From Lachnospiraceae bacterium (lineage in GTDB: Bacteria; Bacillota; Clostridia; Lachnospirales; Lachnospiraceae): DNA of 64,000 nucleotides. Positions 50,979-59,555 of the stretch are shown here, one piece after another. How positions within the stretch are numbered: the stretch's first letter is position 1; every line of letters starts with the position of its first letter. The notes under the pieces are model-generated. The model searched no databases. It saw only the letters and a list, made by a program, of their open reading frames with translations, and was not told the DNA's origin. Made by a program: the position numbers and the translations under genes. Location: assembly GCA_017431515.1 (NCBI GenBank), contig JAFRKV010000037.1, positions 41,965 through 105,964 of the forward strand. Direction: 5' to 3'.

Positions 50979-52439
50979 TTATTTTCTCAGCCCCATGGCC
51001 AGTTCCACTACTTTATAAGCCCCGTCATAGATCCCGATGGACTTGTTGGTCAGAATGTTGTCGCACATCCCGTTCAAAAGATCGTCTTCGTTCAAAAACA
51101 GATCGATCATCTGCACCGTATGGGGGATGTCGCGGCACTCCAGCGTCCCGTCTCCGATCTCCGCGGAATGGATCGCGCCCCACATTTCATGCTTACCCAC
51201 GCGGCGGATAAACAGCTTCGGAATCGGATAAAAGGCCAGCTCCGACGGCTTCGTCACCAGCACATCCGCGCTCCGCATAAGGAGGTTGGTGCAATAGACC
51301 GCTTCAAAAATATTGGCATGATAGAAGCCGTGGATCCCGGTCACATCGCCAGTCAAGGCGTTTTCCGCGAAGCTCACCGTGTCCTGCCAAGCGTCAAAAT
51401 GCTCGACAGAAAGCGCTTTCATCTCCGGAATCTCGCTCTGCAGCGCGTCCCAGACATTTTTATAATCTCCCACGTTCACGTAAAGGGCTGCCCGGTTTTC
51501 CTTGATGGCCGGCAGAAGGTGCTTGATGATCGCTGCAAATATTTCCTTCTGGGCGCCCGCGCCACCGATGGTCAGGAGAAAGCGCATGGGCTTTTTGTTC
51601 TCTTTTCGCGCCTTTCTCGCAGCGCAGTCCGCTTCGATATTAGCGGTCAGTTCGTGATCGATATAGTGTCCGGTATAGACAAGCGCATCCTTTGGCATGG
51701 GCCTTAACACCCGGTCCTTTGCCATGCCGTTGCAGATCCGGTAGCCCATGTATGCATTGTGGCACTGGATGGTGTGAACGGAGCCTTCGGAAAAATGCAG
51801 CGCCATGGGCCAGTTGTCCGGGATCGCATTCACGACATAACGCATGCCTGCATGGATCGCTGCCTGCGCCGGCCAGACATGGGTGGCTACCACCGGGATC
51901 TCCTTCGGCACATTTTTATAAACCGGCGCCATGAGCTCCGCGTTTTTCTGGTCGGAGGAATTGTAGGTAAGCGCCCGGAAGCCTTCGTAATTCACCGGTT
52001 CCCAGATCAGCTTGTTAAAGATCGGATTCTTTGACAGCCTGGATCCCAGCGAATACAGGTCGTTTTGCGCGCTGATGACCTTGGTGCAGGTCGTCTGGGG
52101 ATAGCCGTTTAAGTCCATCCAGTAAGGCGTATAGCCGAGATGGTGCGCCGCGCTGGCAATGGCCATGGAGATCCGGTAATGTCCGAAGCCCATGCGGATA
52201 TTGCCGACGATCAGTCCTTTTTCGGTATCAAACCCTTCTCCGCCGTCCGTGTCCTTCAGCTCCACGTTTTTCACGCCCAGCGACGGTCCGATATAAGGGT
52301 TCTCCGTCACATTCGGCCGGTAGTCGGCGTTGCTGTCATCGCCGAATTTTTTTTGAAACTTTGCCTTTGATTTTGCCGCCTTCCGGACGGCGCTTTCCGG
52401 AAGCTTGTTTCCGAAAATCACACTGGATCTGTCCTGCAT
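50979..52439 (-). CDS. GT28/MGDG-synthase-like GT-B protein of unknown role
   Basis: A 486-aa protein without membrane segments. The motif VGNIRMGFGHYRISMAIASA resembles the Gly-rich GxGH loop of MurG/monogalactosyldiacylglycerol-synthase-type glycosyltransferases. FLLTIGGAGAQKEIF and LLMRSADVLVTKPSELAFYP resemble their donor-binding C-terminal half. The N-terminal ~80 residues are basic, then acidic, and unrecognised. An active enzyme might glycosylate a lipid or a sugar, yet the gene sits between a galactoside symporter and a beta-glycosidase, where such an activity is unexpected. Proteins like this in Firmicutes are mostly annotated as domains of unknown function. Fold inference only. Confidence 0.6.
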   Translation of the reverse strand: MQDRSSVIFGNKLPESAVRKAAKSKAKFQKKFGDDSNADYRPNVTENPYIGPSLGVKNVELKDTDGGEGFDTEKGLIVGNIRMGFGHYRISMAIASAAHHLGYTPYWMDLNGYPQTTCTKVISAQNDLYSLGSRLSKNPIFNKLIWEPVNYEGFRALTYNSSDQKNAELMAPVYKNVPKEIPVVATHVWPAQAAIHAGMRYVVNAIPDNWPMALHFSEGSVHTIQCHNAYMGYRICNGMAKDRVLRPMPKDALVYTGHYIDHELTANIEADCAARKARKENKKPMRFLLTIGGAGAQKEIFAAIIKHLLPAIKENRAALYVNVGDYKNVWDALQSEIPEMKALSVEHFDAWQDTVSFAENALTGDVTGIHGFYHANIFEAVYCTNLLMRSADVLVTKPSELAFYPIPKLFIRRVGKHEMWGAIHSAEIGDGTLECRDIPHTVQMIDLFLNEDDLLNGMCDNILTNKSIGIYDGAYKVVELAMGLRK

Positions 52440-52500
52440 CTCTCTCTCCTTCTTTTCTACAGCTCTTTCTGTTTTTCAAGCAGCAAACCGTCCGGCCTCC

Positions 52501-54990
52501 TCATCCTGTCACGCTGCATTTGGATCGTGTCATTCGCTCCTTCACCTTAAATCCGATCACCGTATCTTCCTCGCCGGGGATGCTGATCGTCAGCCTCGCC
52601 GGTCCGCCTGCGCCGATGGTGCGGACATAGGTCCCTGCCATGCCGCCGCGGAAAGCGCTTACCTTCGGTCCGATGATCTCGATGGGTCCCTCCGTGGAAA
52701 AGGTGACAGGCTCTCCGTAGAAAGGCAGCGGCGCGCGGCTCTCATCTGTTGCGGTCAGCCGCACGGAAGCCACATCATAAGTGGTCTTCTCAATCAGCTC
52801 CGTATGGCTGACGGTGGTGCAGATCCGCGCCTTCTCCACCGGCTTCCGGTACAACGTCCGAACCACTCTGCCTTCCCTGATGGCTTCGAATTTGTATTCG
52901 GTCACCTTGCCGCCCCAGTCGCCGATGTATTTCTGGTAAAGATCCACGGCGTCCTCCGGCTTCATGCGGTAAAAGAGCATCATTTTCAGCGCGATCATTT
53001 TAATCTTTAGGGGGAGATTCGATAAACCGTTGATCGCCGCCGTGTTCATGGCCAGTTTGATCTGCTCCGCCTGGGAATCCGTAAAATGCTCTCCCTCCTT
53101 GATCCGATTGCCGATGTAATCATCCAGCAGGATCGGCCCGTGGGCAAGCCTCGTGAAGGGCGAGTCCGATGCCTTAAACTCTTTGATAAAAACGTCGTTC
53201 TTGTACATCCGGACGCTGTCCGCATTTGTGATGATCCAGGTGTCATTGCGGACACAGGCCGGATGCTCCCCAATATCCATGGATGAGCTTACCGCCAGCA
53301 CCGGTTCGTTTTCCTGCTGGCTGTGATAGACCTCCGCCGCCAGCTTCGGATTGCGGAACATATCCATCACGCCGTGATAGCAGATCCGGTCTCCGCTTCC
53401 GAAGTCCTTATGGGTATTGTAGTCAAACATACACCAGCCGAAGGCGCCTGCGATATCGGGATACCCTGCGATGGCATCCAGGACCGTCGCATGTCGGATC
53501 GCATGATTCTTTCGGTGTTCCTCCGCGTCGAAGGCCTTGGTGGGATACATATGCCCGCAATATTCCGTCACCAGATAGGGTTTGGATGTATCACTGGTCA
53601 CCGCGCTCTTCGCTTCGCAGCCCGGTGTTTTCCCGTCATGGGAAAAATCGTTGTAGGTATAGACATCTTCCAGCAGGCTGCTTCGCTTATTCGCCCGGAT
53701 CCCGCCGGTCTGACGGGTGGGATCCAGGTGATGCGCGACCTCATTCGTTTTCCGGTAAAAAGCATCGTCATCCTTGGACTCGTTGATGCGCACACCCCAG
53801 AGCATGATGGACGGGTGGTTGCGATACTGCACGATCATCTCATGCTCGTTTTCCACCGCCTGCGCTTTCCATTCCTCATCACCGATGTACTGCCAGCCGG
53901 GCATCTCCATCAAAACCAGCAACCCGATCTCATCACACTCATTGATGAAGTACTGGGACTGCGGATAGTGGGAGGTGCGCACCGCGTTGACCGCCAGCTC
54001 CCGTTTCAAAATCCTGGCATCCTCACGCTGCATGGACTCCGGCATCGCATAGCCGACATAGGGAAAACTCTGATGGCGGTTTAAGCCGCGGATCTTGAAT
54101 TTCCGACCGTTCAGATAATAGCCGTCGGGCCGGAATACGCTGTGCCGGAACCCGATCCGGACTTTCTTTTCATCGATGGCGGTGCCGTTTCGCAGCAGCT
54201 GATATGTCACCTCGTAAAGCACCGGACTTTCTACATCCCAGACCCTGATCTGCGGCACGGCATAGTCTGTCTGTACCAGACCGTCCGTCGCTTTGATCTC
54301 GGCGAGGAATTCTCTTCTGCCATAGCCTTCATTCTGCAGCACCGGGCAGAGATTGGTGGGGATGCGCAGGATCGACTGCCGTAAAAAGAGATCCTCCGAT
54401 TCCGCATGCACCCGGATCTCCGACGTCAAAGTCCCGTCAACCGGACGTTCCTGCGCCGGGTCATATTTATATTCCTCCGGGATCATGGGCTTTACGAAAA
54501 CATCCTCGATATAATCCCGTTCCTTCAGATCGAGATAGCAGTCCCGGTAAATCCCCCCGAAGGTCATGTAATCCACCACAAGTCCGAAGGGCGGGATGTT
54601 GCGGTCTTCCCTGCTGTCCACCTTCACGATCAGGATATTGTCCGCGTCATGATGCAGCCGCCCTGTCAAGTCGGTCGTAAATGCCGTATACCCGCAGCGA
54701 TGGGTGGCAAGGAGCGTTCCGTTGAGATACACTTCCGCGATATGCGCAACACCCTCCATGGTAAAAAAAAGACGTTTCCCTTCATAGGTTTCTTTCCACG
54801 GGATCACTCTGCGATATGCGCTGACCATCTGATACAGGCTTTCGTCGAAATAATGAAACGGCGTCTCCTTCACCGTATGGGGTATCCGCACTGTCTGCAT
54901 GCCGGACGCATCATAGGAGGCGTTCAGCATCTCCTCTTCAAAGGTCTCTGCGAATTTCCAATCCTCATTCCAATAGATCCGTTCAGCCAT
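52501..54990 (-). CDS. Glycoside hydrolase family 2 (beta-galactosidase/beta-glucuronidase type)
   Basis: An 829-aa cytoplasmic GH2 enzyme. Residues ~1-190 form the sugar-binding domain (MEGVAHIAEVYLNGTLLATH), followed by an immunoglobulin-like domain and the catalytic barrel with RGLNRHQSFPYVGYAMPE, the acid/base Glu in LWGVRINESKDD and the nucleophile Glu in YLVTEYCGHMYP. A C-terminal DUF4982-like domain follows (LTATDESRAPLPFYG). Whether the substrate is a beta-galactoside, glucuronide or other sugar is not determined; the GPH symporter and GH36 neighbours favour galactosides. RBS GGAGGAAAGGC. Confidence 0.88.
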   Translation of the reverse strand: MAERIYWNEDWKFAETFEEEMLNASYDASGMQTVRIPHTVKETPFHYFDESLYQMVSAYRRVIPWKETYEGKRLFFTMEGVAHIAEVYLNGTLLATHRCGYTAFTTDLTGRLHHDADNILIVKVDSREDRNIPPFGLVVDYMTFGGIYRDCYLDLKERDYIEDVFVKPMIPEEYKYDPAQERPVDGTLTSEIRVHAESEDLFLRQSILRIPTNLCPVLQNEGYGRREFLAEIKATDGLVQTDYAVPQIRVWDVESPVLYEVTYQLLRNGTAIDEKKVRIGFRHSVFRPDGYYLNGRKFKIRGLNRHQSFPYVGYAMPESMQREDARILKRELAVNAVRTSHYPQSQYFINECDEIGLLVLMEMPGWQYIGDEEWKAQAVENEHEMIVQYRNHPSIMLWGVRINESKDDDAFYRKTNEVAHHLDPTRQTGGIRANKRSSLLEDVYTYNDFSHDGKTPGCEAKSAVTSDTSKPYLVTEYCGHMYPTKAFDAEEHRKNHAIRHATVLDAIAGYPDIAGAFGWCMFDYNTHKDFGSGDRICYHGVMDMFRNPKLAAEVYHSQQENEPVLAVSSSMDIGEHPACVRNDTWIITNADSVRMYKNDVFIKEFKASDSPFTRLAHGPILLDDYIGNRIKEGEHFTDSQAEQIKLAMNTAAINGLSNLPLKIKMIALKMMLFYRMKPEDAVDLYQKYIGDWGGKVTEYKFEAIREGRVVRTLYRKPVEKARICTTVSHTELIEKTTYDVASVRLTATDESRAPLPFYGEPVTFSTEGPIEIIGPKVSAFRGGMAGTYVRTIGAGGPARLTISIPGEEDTVIGFKVKERMTRSKCSVTG

Positions 54991-55031
54991 TCTGCCTTTC
55001 CTCCCCCCCCAAAAAGACTGTCTGAAAAATC

Positions 55032-55598
55032 TTATTTCACGATTCCCTGCATCAGGATCGAGACCACCTCTTCCAGCGCATCACTGTAAGAAATGCCGTT
55101 ATGGATCAGGATGTCTCTCTGAAAAAACTGCTCCAGCGTCGCTTCAAACATGGTTTTCAGCACCTGAATATGAATCGGCCGGAATACCCCTTCCTGAATC
55201 CCCTGTTCGATCAGGCTGATGGTGGTTTCCCATCCGTTTTCCAGACGCTCCTCCACTTTTTTATAGATCTTCGGATAACGGTCCTTAAGCAGATAAAGCT
55301 GGCGGAAATCGATGTCCTTGTATCCGTCCGGCAGCACGCCAAGCAGCCTTCTCAGCCGTTCCTTGGTGTCCAGTGTTTTATCCTGCAGCACCTGCTTTTC
55401 GCTGTCCTTGATCTTGTCAAAGCAGTAATCCACCATGGCGTAAAACATGGATTCCTTGTCGCGGAAAACCGTGTAGATTGTCTTTTTGCTCATGGATAGT
55501 TCTTTTGCGATATCATCCATCGTGAACTTGAGTCCCTTTTGATTGAAGACCGTAATCGTTGCCTCCAGAATTCTTTCTTTGACGGATAATTGATCCAT
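55032..55598 (-). CDS. TetR-family transcriptional regulator
   Basis: A 188-aa regulator. The helix-turn-helix is FTMDDIAKELSMSKKTIYTV, followed by FRDKESMFYAMVDYCF, the usual TetR pattern. The C-terminal ligand domain contains DFRQLYLLKDRYPKIYKKV. I chose the ATG at 55598 with AGAGGAAAAT before it. It is the first gene of the galactoside locus, 41 nt before GH2. A perfect palindrome just after its predicted transcription start suggests self-repression and, with it, control of the downstream genes. A sugar-responsive TetR would be less common than LacI or AraC here. Confidence 0.88.
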   Translation of the reverse strand: MDQLSVKERILEATITVFNQKGLKFTMDDIAKELSMSKKTIYTVFRDKESMFYAMVDYCFDKIKDSEKQVLQDKTLDTKERLRRLLGVLPDGYKDIDFRQLYLLKDRYPKIYKKVEERLENGWETTISLIEQGIQEGVFRPIHIQVLKTMFEATLEQFFQRDILIHNGISYSDALEEVVSILMQGIVK

Positions 55599-55637
55599 AT
55601 TTTCCTCTGCTCCCTTATTTTCCAGTACTTTCTGGCA

Positions 55638-55657
55638 GGAAACGGTTTTCCGTTTCC
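55638..55657. promoter_or_regulatory. Perfect palindrome, likely TetR operator
   Basis: An 8-4-8 perfect palindrome (GGAAACGG, four T/A, CCGTTTCC) placed 5-24 nt downstream of the predicted +1 and 40 nt before the TetR start, an ideal site for autorepression. Confidence 0.6.
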
Positions 55658-55668
55658 ACGTTTCTATC

Positions 55669-55697
55669 ATCATAACATCAAAAAAAGCGTTCCACAA
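55669..55697 (-). promoter_or_regulatory. Promoter of the TetR-GH2-GT-GPH-GH36 locus
   Basis: Minus strand: -35 TTGTGG (55697-55692), 17-nt spacer, -10 TATGAT (55674-55669), preceded by TGT (extended -10). The -35 lies inside the terminator stem of the preceding operon. Confidence 0.65.
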
Positions 55698-55708
55698 GAA
55701 ACGCTTTT
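55676..55708 (-). terminator. Terminator of the deoD-glgX operon
   Basis: Minus strand: 9-bp stem AAAAGCGTT/AACGCTTTT (55708-55700 with 55691-55683), 8-nt loop, then TTT. A second perfect 9-bp hairpin (CACAAAAAT/ATTTTTGTG, 55709-55733) stands directly before it, so the operon end has two tandem hairpins. Confidence 0.85.
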
Positions 55709-55741
55709 CACAAAAATAGTTTTCATTTTTGTGCACATTGC

Positions 55742-56005
55742 TCAGCCGAACCAGTTTTTGATCTGATTCAACGCCTTCGCATTCTTTTTGATCTCCTCCG
55801 TATGGGTCTTGAGATAAGCCTCCAGCCCTTCCACCTCTTCCTGCGAGAACCCTTCCTGCTTGGTGATCCGTCCTTCCGGGACCACCCCCTCGGCATACTG
55901 AAGCGCCCCGTCCCGTTTCCGTTCAAACCGGACACAGACCGCATTGCGATTCTCTCTTTGCACCACACCGGAATAGGTGAAGGTCAGTTCTTCATTGGGA
56001 TTCAT
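55742..56005 (-). CDS. Small conserved-looking protein after glgX
   Basis: An 87-aa soluble protein. It has a beta-strand-rich first half (LTFTYSGVVQRENRNAVCVR) and a helical second half (EEVEGLEAYLKTHTEEIKKN) ending KNWFG. I do not recognise a family. It follows glgX by 22 nt and precedes two tandem terminator hairpins, so it is the last gene of the operon. The codon use and the ribosome site (GGCGGAGTGGAG) look genuine. Confidence 0.7.
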   Translation of the reverse strand: MNPNEELTFTYSGVVQRENRNAVCVRFERKRDGALQYAEGVVPEGRITKQEGFSQEEVEGLEAYLKTHTEEIKKNAKALNQIKNWFG

Positions 56006-56027
56006 TACGCTGCTCCACTCCGCCTTT

Positions 56028-58154
56028 CTATACGGCAGTCCCTTCCTCCGCTGATGTCACATCCGCAATCTTCACAGCCTCCACCACGACGACGCAGCGG
56101 TTCTTGATCTTGAAAAAACGCCCCTTCTCGATTTCAGTATTGCGGAAGGTTTCCCAGCTCTCATCAAACTCCGCGGACGTGTCCGCGATCACGCGCCACG
56201 CATATCCCTCCGGCGGATCCGGCATCGTGACCTTGAGATCCTCCCAGAAGGTGTTGATGGCGACGTAGATGATATCATCCTCATCCTCATGCTTCTTTTT
56301 CCCGGCATACATGATGCCGATCAGATGTGTCTTATAATCATAGGATTCGTTATAAGGATAATCGTTATGGATACTGATGTCAGGAAACCCGGATAGCGCT
56401 TCTTTCTGACGTTTGCGGATCACGGGATGGTCTTTCCGGATCTTGATCATCAGCTTCGCAAATTCAAAATTCTGCTTGTATTGATCCCGTCTGGTCCAAT
56501 TCAGCCAGGAGATCGGGCTGTCCTGACAGTAGGCATTGTTGTTGCCGGACTGGGTATTGCAAAACTCATCCCCCGAGTAAAACATGGCAGGACCGCGGCT
56601 CACCATCAAGGTCGCAAAGGCATTGCGGCACATCCGCTCTCTCAGCTCATTCACCTTAGGATCGTCGGTTTCCCCTTCCACGCCGCAGTTCCAGCTGCGG
56701 TTGTCATCACTGCCGTCGGTATTGTTCCAGCCGTTGGCATCGTTATGTTTCTGATTGTACGCATACATATCGTACAGTGTAAACCCGTCGTGACAATTCA
56801 GAAAATTGATGGAGGCCGTGTCACCGCGGTGCTCCGGATGATAAAGATCCGTCGACCCTGTGATCCGGTTGATGGCATCTCCCGCTTTCCCGTCATCGCC
56901 TTTTAAGAACTGCCGCACATCGTCACGGTATTTGCCGTTCCATTCCGCCCAGCGCCTGTATGCCGGGAAATTGCCGACCTGATAAAGGCCGCCCGCATCC
57001 CATGCTTCTGCGATCAGCTTCGTCTTGGCAAGGATCGGGTCTCTTGCCAGTTCCTTCAAAAGCGGCGGATCCTCCATCGGGGCGCCGTTCTGATCCCGTC
57101 CCAGGATGGACGCAAGGTCAAAACGGAAGCCGTTCACGCGATACTCCGTCACCCAGTAACGCAGGCACTCCACGATCATCTGCTGTACAATGGGGTGATT
57201 GCAGTTCATCGCGTTGCCGCAGCCGCTGAAATTATAATAATACCCTTCCGGGGTCAGCATGTAATAGATCTTGTTGTCGATTCCCTTGAAGCAGAAGGTG
57301 CGGCCGTGTTCATTTCCCTCCGCGGTATGGTTAAAGACCACATCCAGGATCACTTCGATCCCGTTGGCGTTCAGCTCGCGGATCAGTTTTTTCAGCTCCG
57401 TCCCCTCCCGTCCGTGGGTATCATGGGCGGAATAGGCCGTGTTCGGTGCGAAAAAGCAGACCGTGTTATAGCCCCAGTAATTGTACAGCCGCTTCCCGTC
57501 GTTGTGACGGTTGTCTTCCATCTCGTCAAAGCAGAAAATCGGCATCATTTCGATGGCGTTGATGCCCAGCTCTTTTAAGTAGGGAATCTTTTCCCGAATC
57601 CCGGCAAAGGTGCCCGGATATTTCACATGGGAGGATTCATCTCGCGTAAAGCCTCTCACATGCATCTCATAAATGATCAGATCCTCAAAGGGGATATCCG
57701 ACTGCTTAAAGAGCCCCCAGTCATAGTCGTTTCTGACCACCCGGGCCTTGTAGAAATCACCCTCCACATAGCGCTCGCCCCAGACTCTCTGTCCTACCAC
57801 GGCCTTTGCATAAGGATCCAGAATCATGTTCTTCTTCTGGAAACGATGCCCTTTTTCCGGTTCATAGGGACCGTCAAAGGAATAGCAGTATTCGAACTCC
57901 TCGATGTCCAGATCATACACGATCATGGAATACACATCGCCGATCCGGCAAAAGCTGGGGAACGGAATCCTCGCATAGGGCACCGTCTCGGAATTATGAA
58001 ACAGCACCAGCTCGCAGGAAGTCGCATAGTGGGAATGAATGGTGAAATTCACGCCCTCCGCCACGGGATACGCCCCGTTCTGGGCGAAGTTGCCGGTGCG
58101 TACCCGGAATCCCGCGATGGTCGCTGTCGGTTGTTCTCTGTACAAATGAATCAT
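56028..58154 (-). CDS. glgX: Glycogen debranching enzyme (GlgX/isoamylase type, GH13)
   Basis: A 708-aa cytoplasmic enzyme that hydrolyses alpha-1,6 branches of glycogen. Residues ~10-150 are a CBM48 domain (GVNFTIHSHYATSCELVLFH). The barrel has VILDVVFNHTAEGNEHG, the nucleophile Asp in NGFRFDLASILGRD, the acid/base Glu in KLIAEAWDAGGLYQVG and the transition-state Asp in FLNCHDGFTLYDM. Length fits GlgX/TreX. Together with malQ and amylosucrase elsewhere in the window it supports an alpha-glucan storage metabolism. It begins 16 nt after the amidohydrolase gene, an unexpected partner. Confidence 0.93.
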   Translation of the reverse strand: MIHLYREQPTATIAGFRVRTGNFAQNGAYPVAEGVNFTIHSHYATSCELVLFHNSETVPYARIPFPSFCRIGDVYSMIVYDLDIEEFEYCYSFDGPYEPEKGHRFQKKNMILDPYAKAVVGQRVWGERYVEGDFYKARVVRNDYDWGLFKQSDIPFEDLIIYEMHVRGFTRDESSHVKYPGTFAGIREKIPYLKELGINAIEMMPIFCFDEMEDNRHNDGKRLYNYWGYNTVCFFAPNTAYSAHDTHGREGTELKKLIRELNANGIEVILDVVFNHTAEGNEHGRTFCFKGIDNKIYYMLTPEGYYYNFSGCGNAMNCNHPIVQQMIVECLRYWVTEYRVNGFRFDLASILGRDQNGAPMEDPPLLKELARDPILAKTKLIAEAWDAGGLYQVGNFPAYRRWAEWNGKYRDDVRQFLKGDDGKAGDAINRITGSTDLYHPEHRGDTASINFLNCHDGFTLYDMYAYNQKHNDANGWNNTDGSDDNRSWNCGVEGETDDPKVNELRERMCRNAFATLMVSRGPAMFYSGDEFCNTQSGNNNAYCQDSPISWLNWTRRDQYKQNFEFAKLMIKIRKDHPVIRKRQKEALSGFPDISIHNDYPYNESYDYKTHLIGIMYAGKKKHEDEDDIIYVAINTFWEDLKVTMPDPPEGYAWRVIADTSAEFDESWETFRNTEIEKGRFFKIKNRCVVVVEAVKIADVTSAEEGTAV

Positions 58155-58170
58155 AGCGTCTTCTCAGGAA

Positions 58171-59472
58171 TCAAAGGCTCTCCTGAATCCTATCCATTAT
58201 TTTTCTGGTTTCAAACAAGATCTTCTCTTCGTCCAGCGTCTTCATCTCGCCGTTTTCCATGGTGATCTGCCCGTCGATGATGACCGTCTCCGCTTCCGAC
58301 CCGTTGGCGGAATAGGATAGAGCCGCAACCGGATTGTTCACCGGCCACATGGAGGGACGTTTCAGGGAAAAGATGGCAAGATCCGCTTTCTTTCCAACCT
58401 GGATGGATCCGGTCTCCTTCTCCAGCGACAAAGCCTTTGCCGCGTTGTCCGTTGCGAAATGCAGCGCCTGCTGCGCGCTGATGCACTGCGGCGACGCATG
58501 TGTCCCTTTATGGATCAGGGTCATCAGACTCATTTCATGGATCAGATTGAGGGTATTGTTGCTGGCCGCGCCGTCCGTTCCGATGCAGACATTGATCCCT
58601 GCCTCCACCATTTCCGGCACCGGCGCGAAGCCGTTGCCCAGCTTCATATTGCTGGCCGGACAGCTGACCACGCTGACATGATGGCGGCTTAGGATTTCCC
58701 GATCCTTTTCATCGATCTGGACGCAGTGTGCCGCGATAAACGGATGCTCAAACAGCCCCGTGCGTTCCGCCAGCTCGATGGGCGTGCAGCCGTAATCCTT
58801 GGCGCAGTTCTCGATCTCGGTCTTGCTCTCGGACAGATGCATGTGGATGCCCATGTTTTCTTTTGCGGCTTCTTCTGCGATAATGCGCAAAAATGCCTCG
58901 TCGCAGGTGTAAGGTGCATGGGGTCCGAGACGGAAGGTCAGGCGGTCACAGTCACGGAACGCGTCTCTCTCCTCATAAGCCTGCCGGAGTCTGGACTGTC
59001 CCGCTTCGTCATTTCCCGAGCCCACCAGTCCGCGGCAGATCACGGCGCGCATGCCGGATTCCTTCACTGCCTGCGTCGTCTGCATGATATTCATCTGCAT
59101 ATCGTTGAAGCAGGTGGTGCCGCATTTCATCATCTCGAGAATCGCAAGATTCGCCCCCCAGTAAGCATCCCGGTCAGTCATCTTCTGCTCGATGGGATCC
59201 ACCTTGCCGAACAGCCAGTCCATAAAGGAAAGGTCGTCCGCCACATTGCGCATGAAGCTCATGTAGGAATGGGTATGCGCGTTGATGAGTCCCGGTGTCA
59301 GCAGCCGGTCTGTCCCGTCGATCGTCTTCTCTGCCTGGAATCCTTCCGGCGCTTTGTCGATCCCGGTGATCCGGTTGCCTTCCACATAGACGTCCGTTTG
59401 TCTGACCTCGAAATCTCCTGCCGGATCCGCTCCGGGAAGAACCGCGAGGATGTTTGCAATCTTGATATTCAT
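58171..59472 (-). CDS. mtaD: Amidohydrolase: S-adenosylhomocysteine/5'-methylthioadenosine deaminase type
   Basis: A 433-aa cytoplasmic zinc hydrolase. Metal ligands are in LINAHTHSYMSFMR and the later HMHLSESKTEIE, with the catalytic and metal Asp in CIGTDGAASNNTLNL and LGPHAPYTCDEA as substrate loop. The family deaminates SAH, MTA, adenosine or 5'-deoxyadenosine; mtaD is the closest named type. Lying next to ahcY and deoD, it completes a set acting on SAH and its adenosine moiety. I chose the ATG at 59472 with AGAGAGGG upstream. Confidence 0.82.
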   Translation of the reverse strand: MNIKIANILAVLPGADPAGDFEVRQTDVYVEGNRITGIDKAPEGFQAEKTIDGTDRLLTPGLINAHTHSYMSFMRNVADDLSFMDWLFGKVDPIEQKMTDRDAYWGANLAILEMMKCGTTCFNDMQMNIMQTTQAVKESGMRAVICRGLVGSGNDEAGQSRLRQAYEERDAFRDCDRLTFRLGPHAPYTCDEAFLRIIAEEAAKENMGIHMHLSESKTEIENCAKDYGCTPIELAERTGLFEHPFIAAHCVQIDEKDREILSRHHVSVVSCPASNMKLGNGFAPVPEMVEAGINVCIGTDGAASNNTLNLIHEMSLMTLIHKGTHASPQCISAQQALHFATDNAAKALSLEKETGSIQVGKKADLAIFSLKRPSMWPVNNPVAALSYSANGSEAETVIIDGQITMENGEMKTLDEEKILFETRKIMDRIQESL

Positions 59473-59509
59473 ATTTTTCCCTCTCTTCAAAACCCTTATC
59501 ATGCACAGA

Positions 59510-59538
59510 GGAGCTGCAACATTCCTGTTGGCAGCTCC
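59510..59538 (-). other. Intercistronic hairpin between ahcY and the deaminase gene
   Basis: Minus strand hairpin: GGAGCTGC/GCAGCTCC plus AACA/TGTT with one bulged base and a GGAA loop, 12 bp in all. No U-run. It could be an mRNA end-stabiliser; it does not match the SAH riboswitch as I know it. Confidence 0.45.
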
Positions 59539-59555
59539 CTCCTGTTTTCGGTCTC

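Noticed and set aside
59510-59538. SAH riboswitch between ahcY and the deaminase gene
   Set aside because: Only one simple bulged hairpin is present, downstream and not upstream of ahcY, without the conserved core of the SAH riboswitch.
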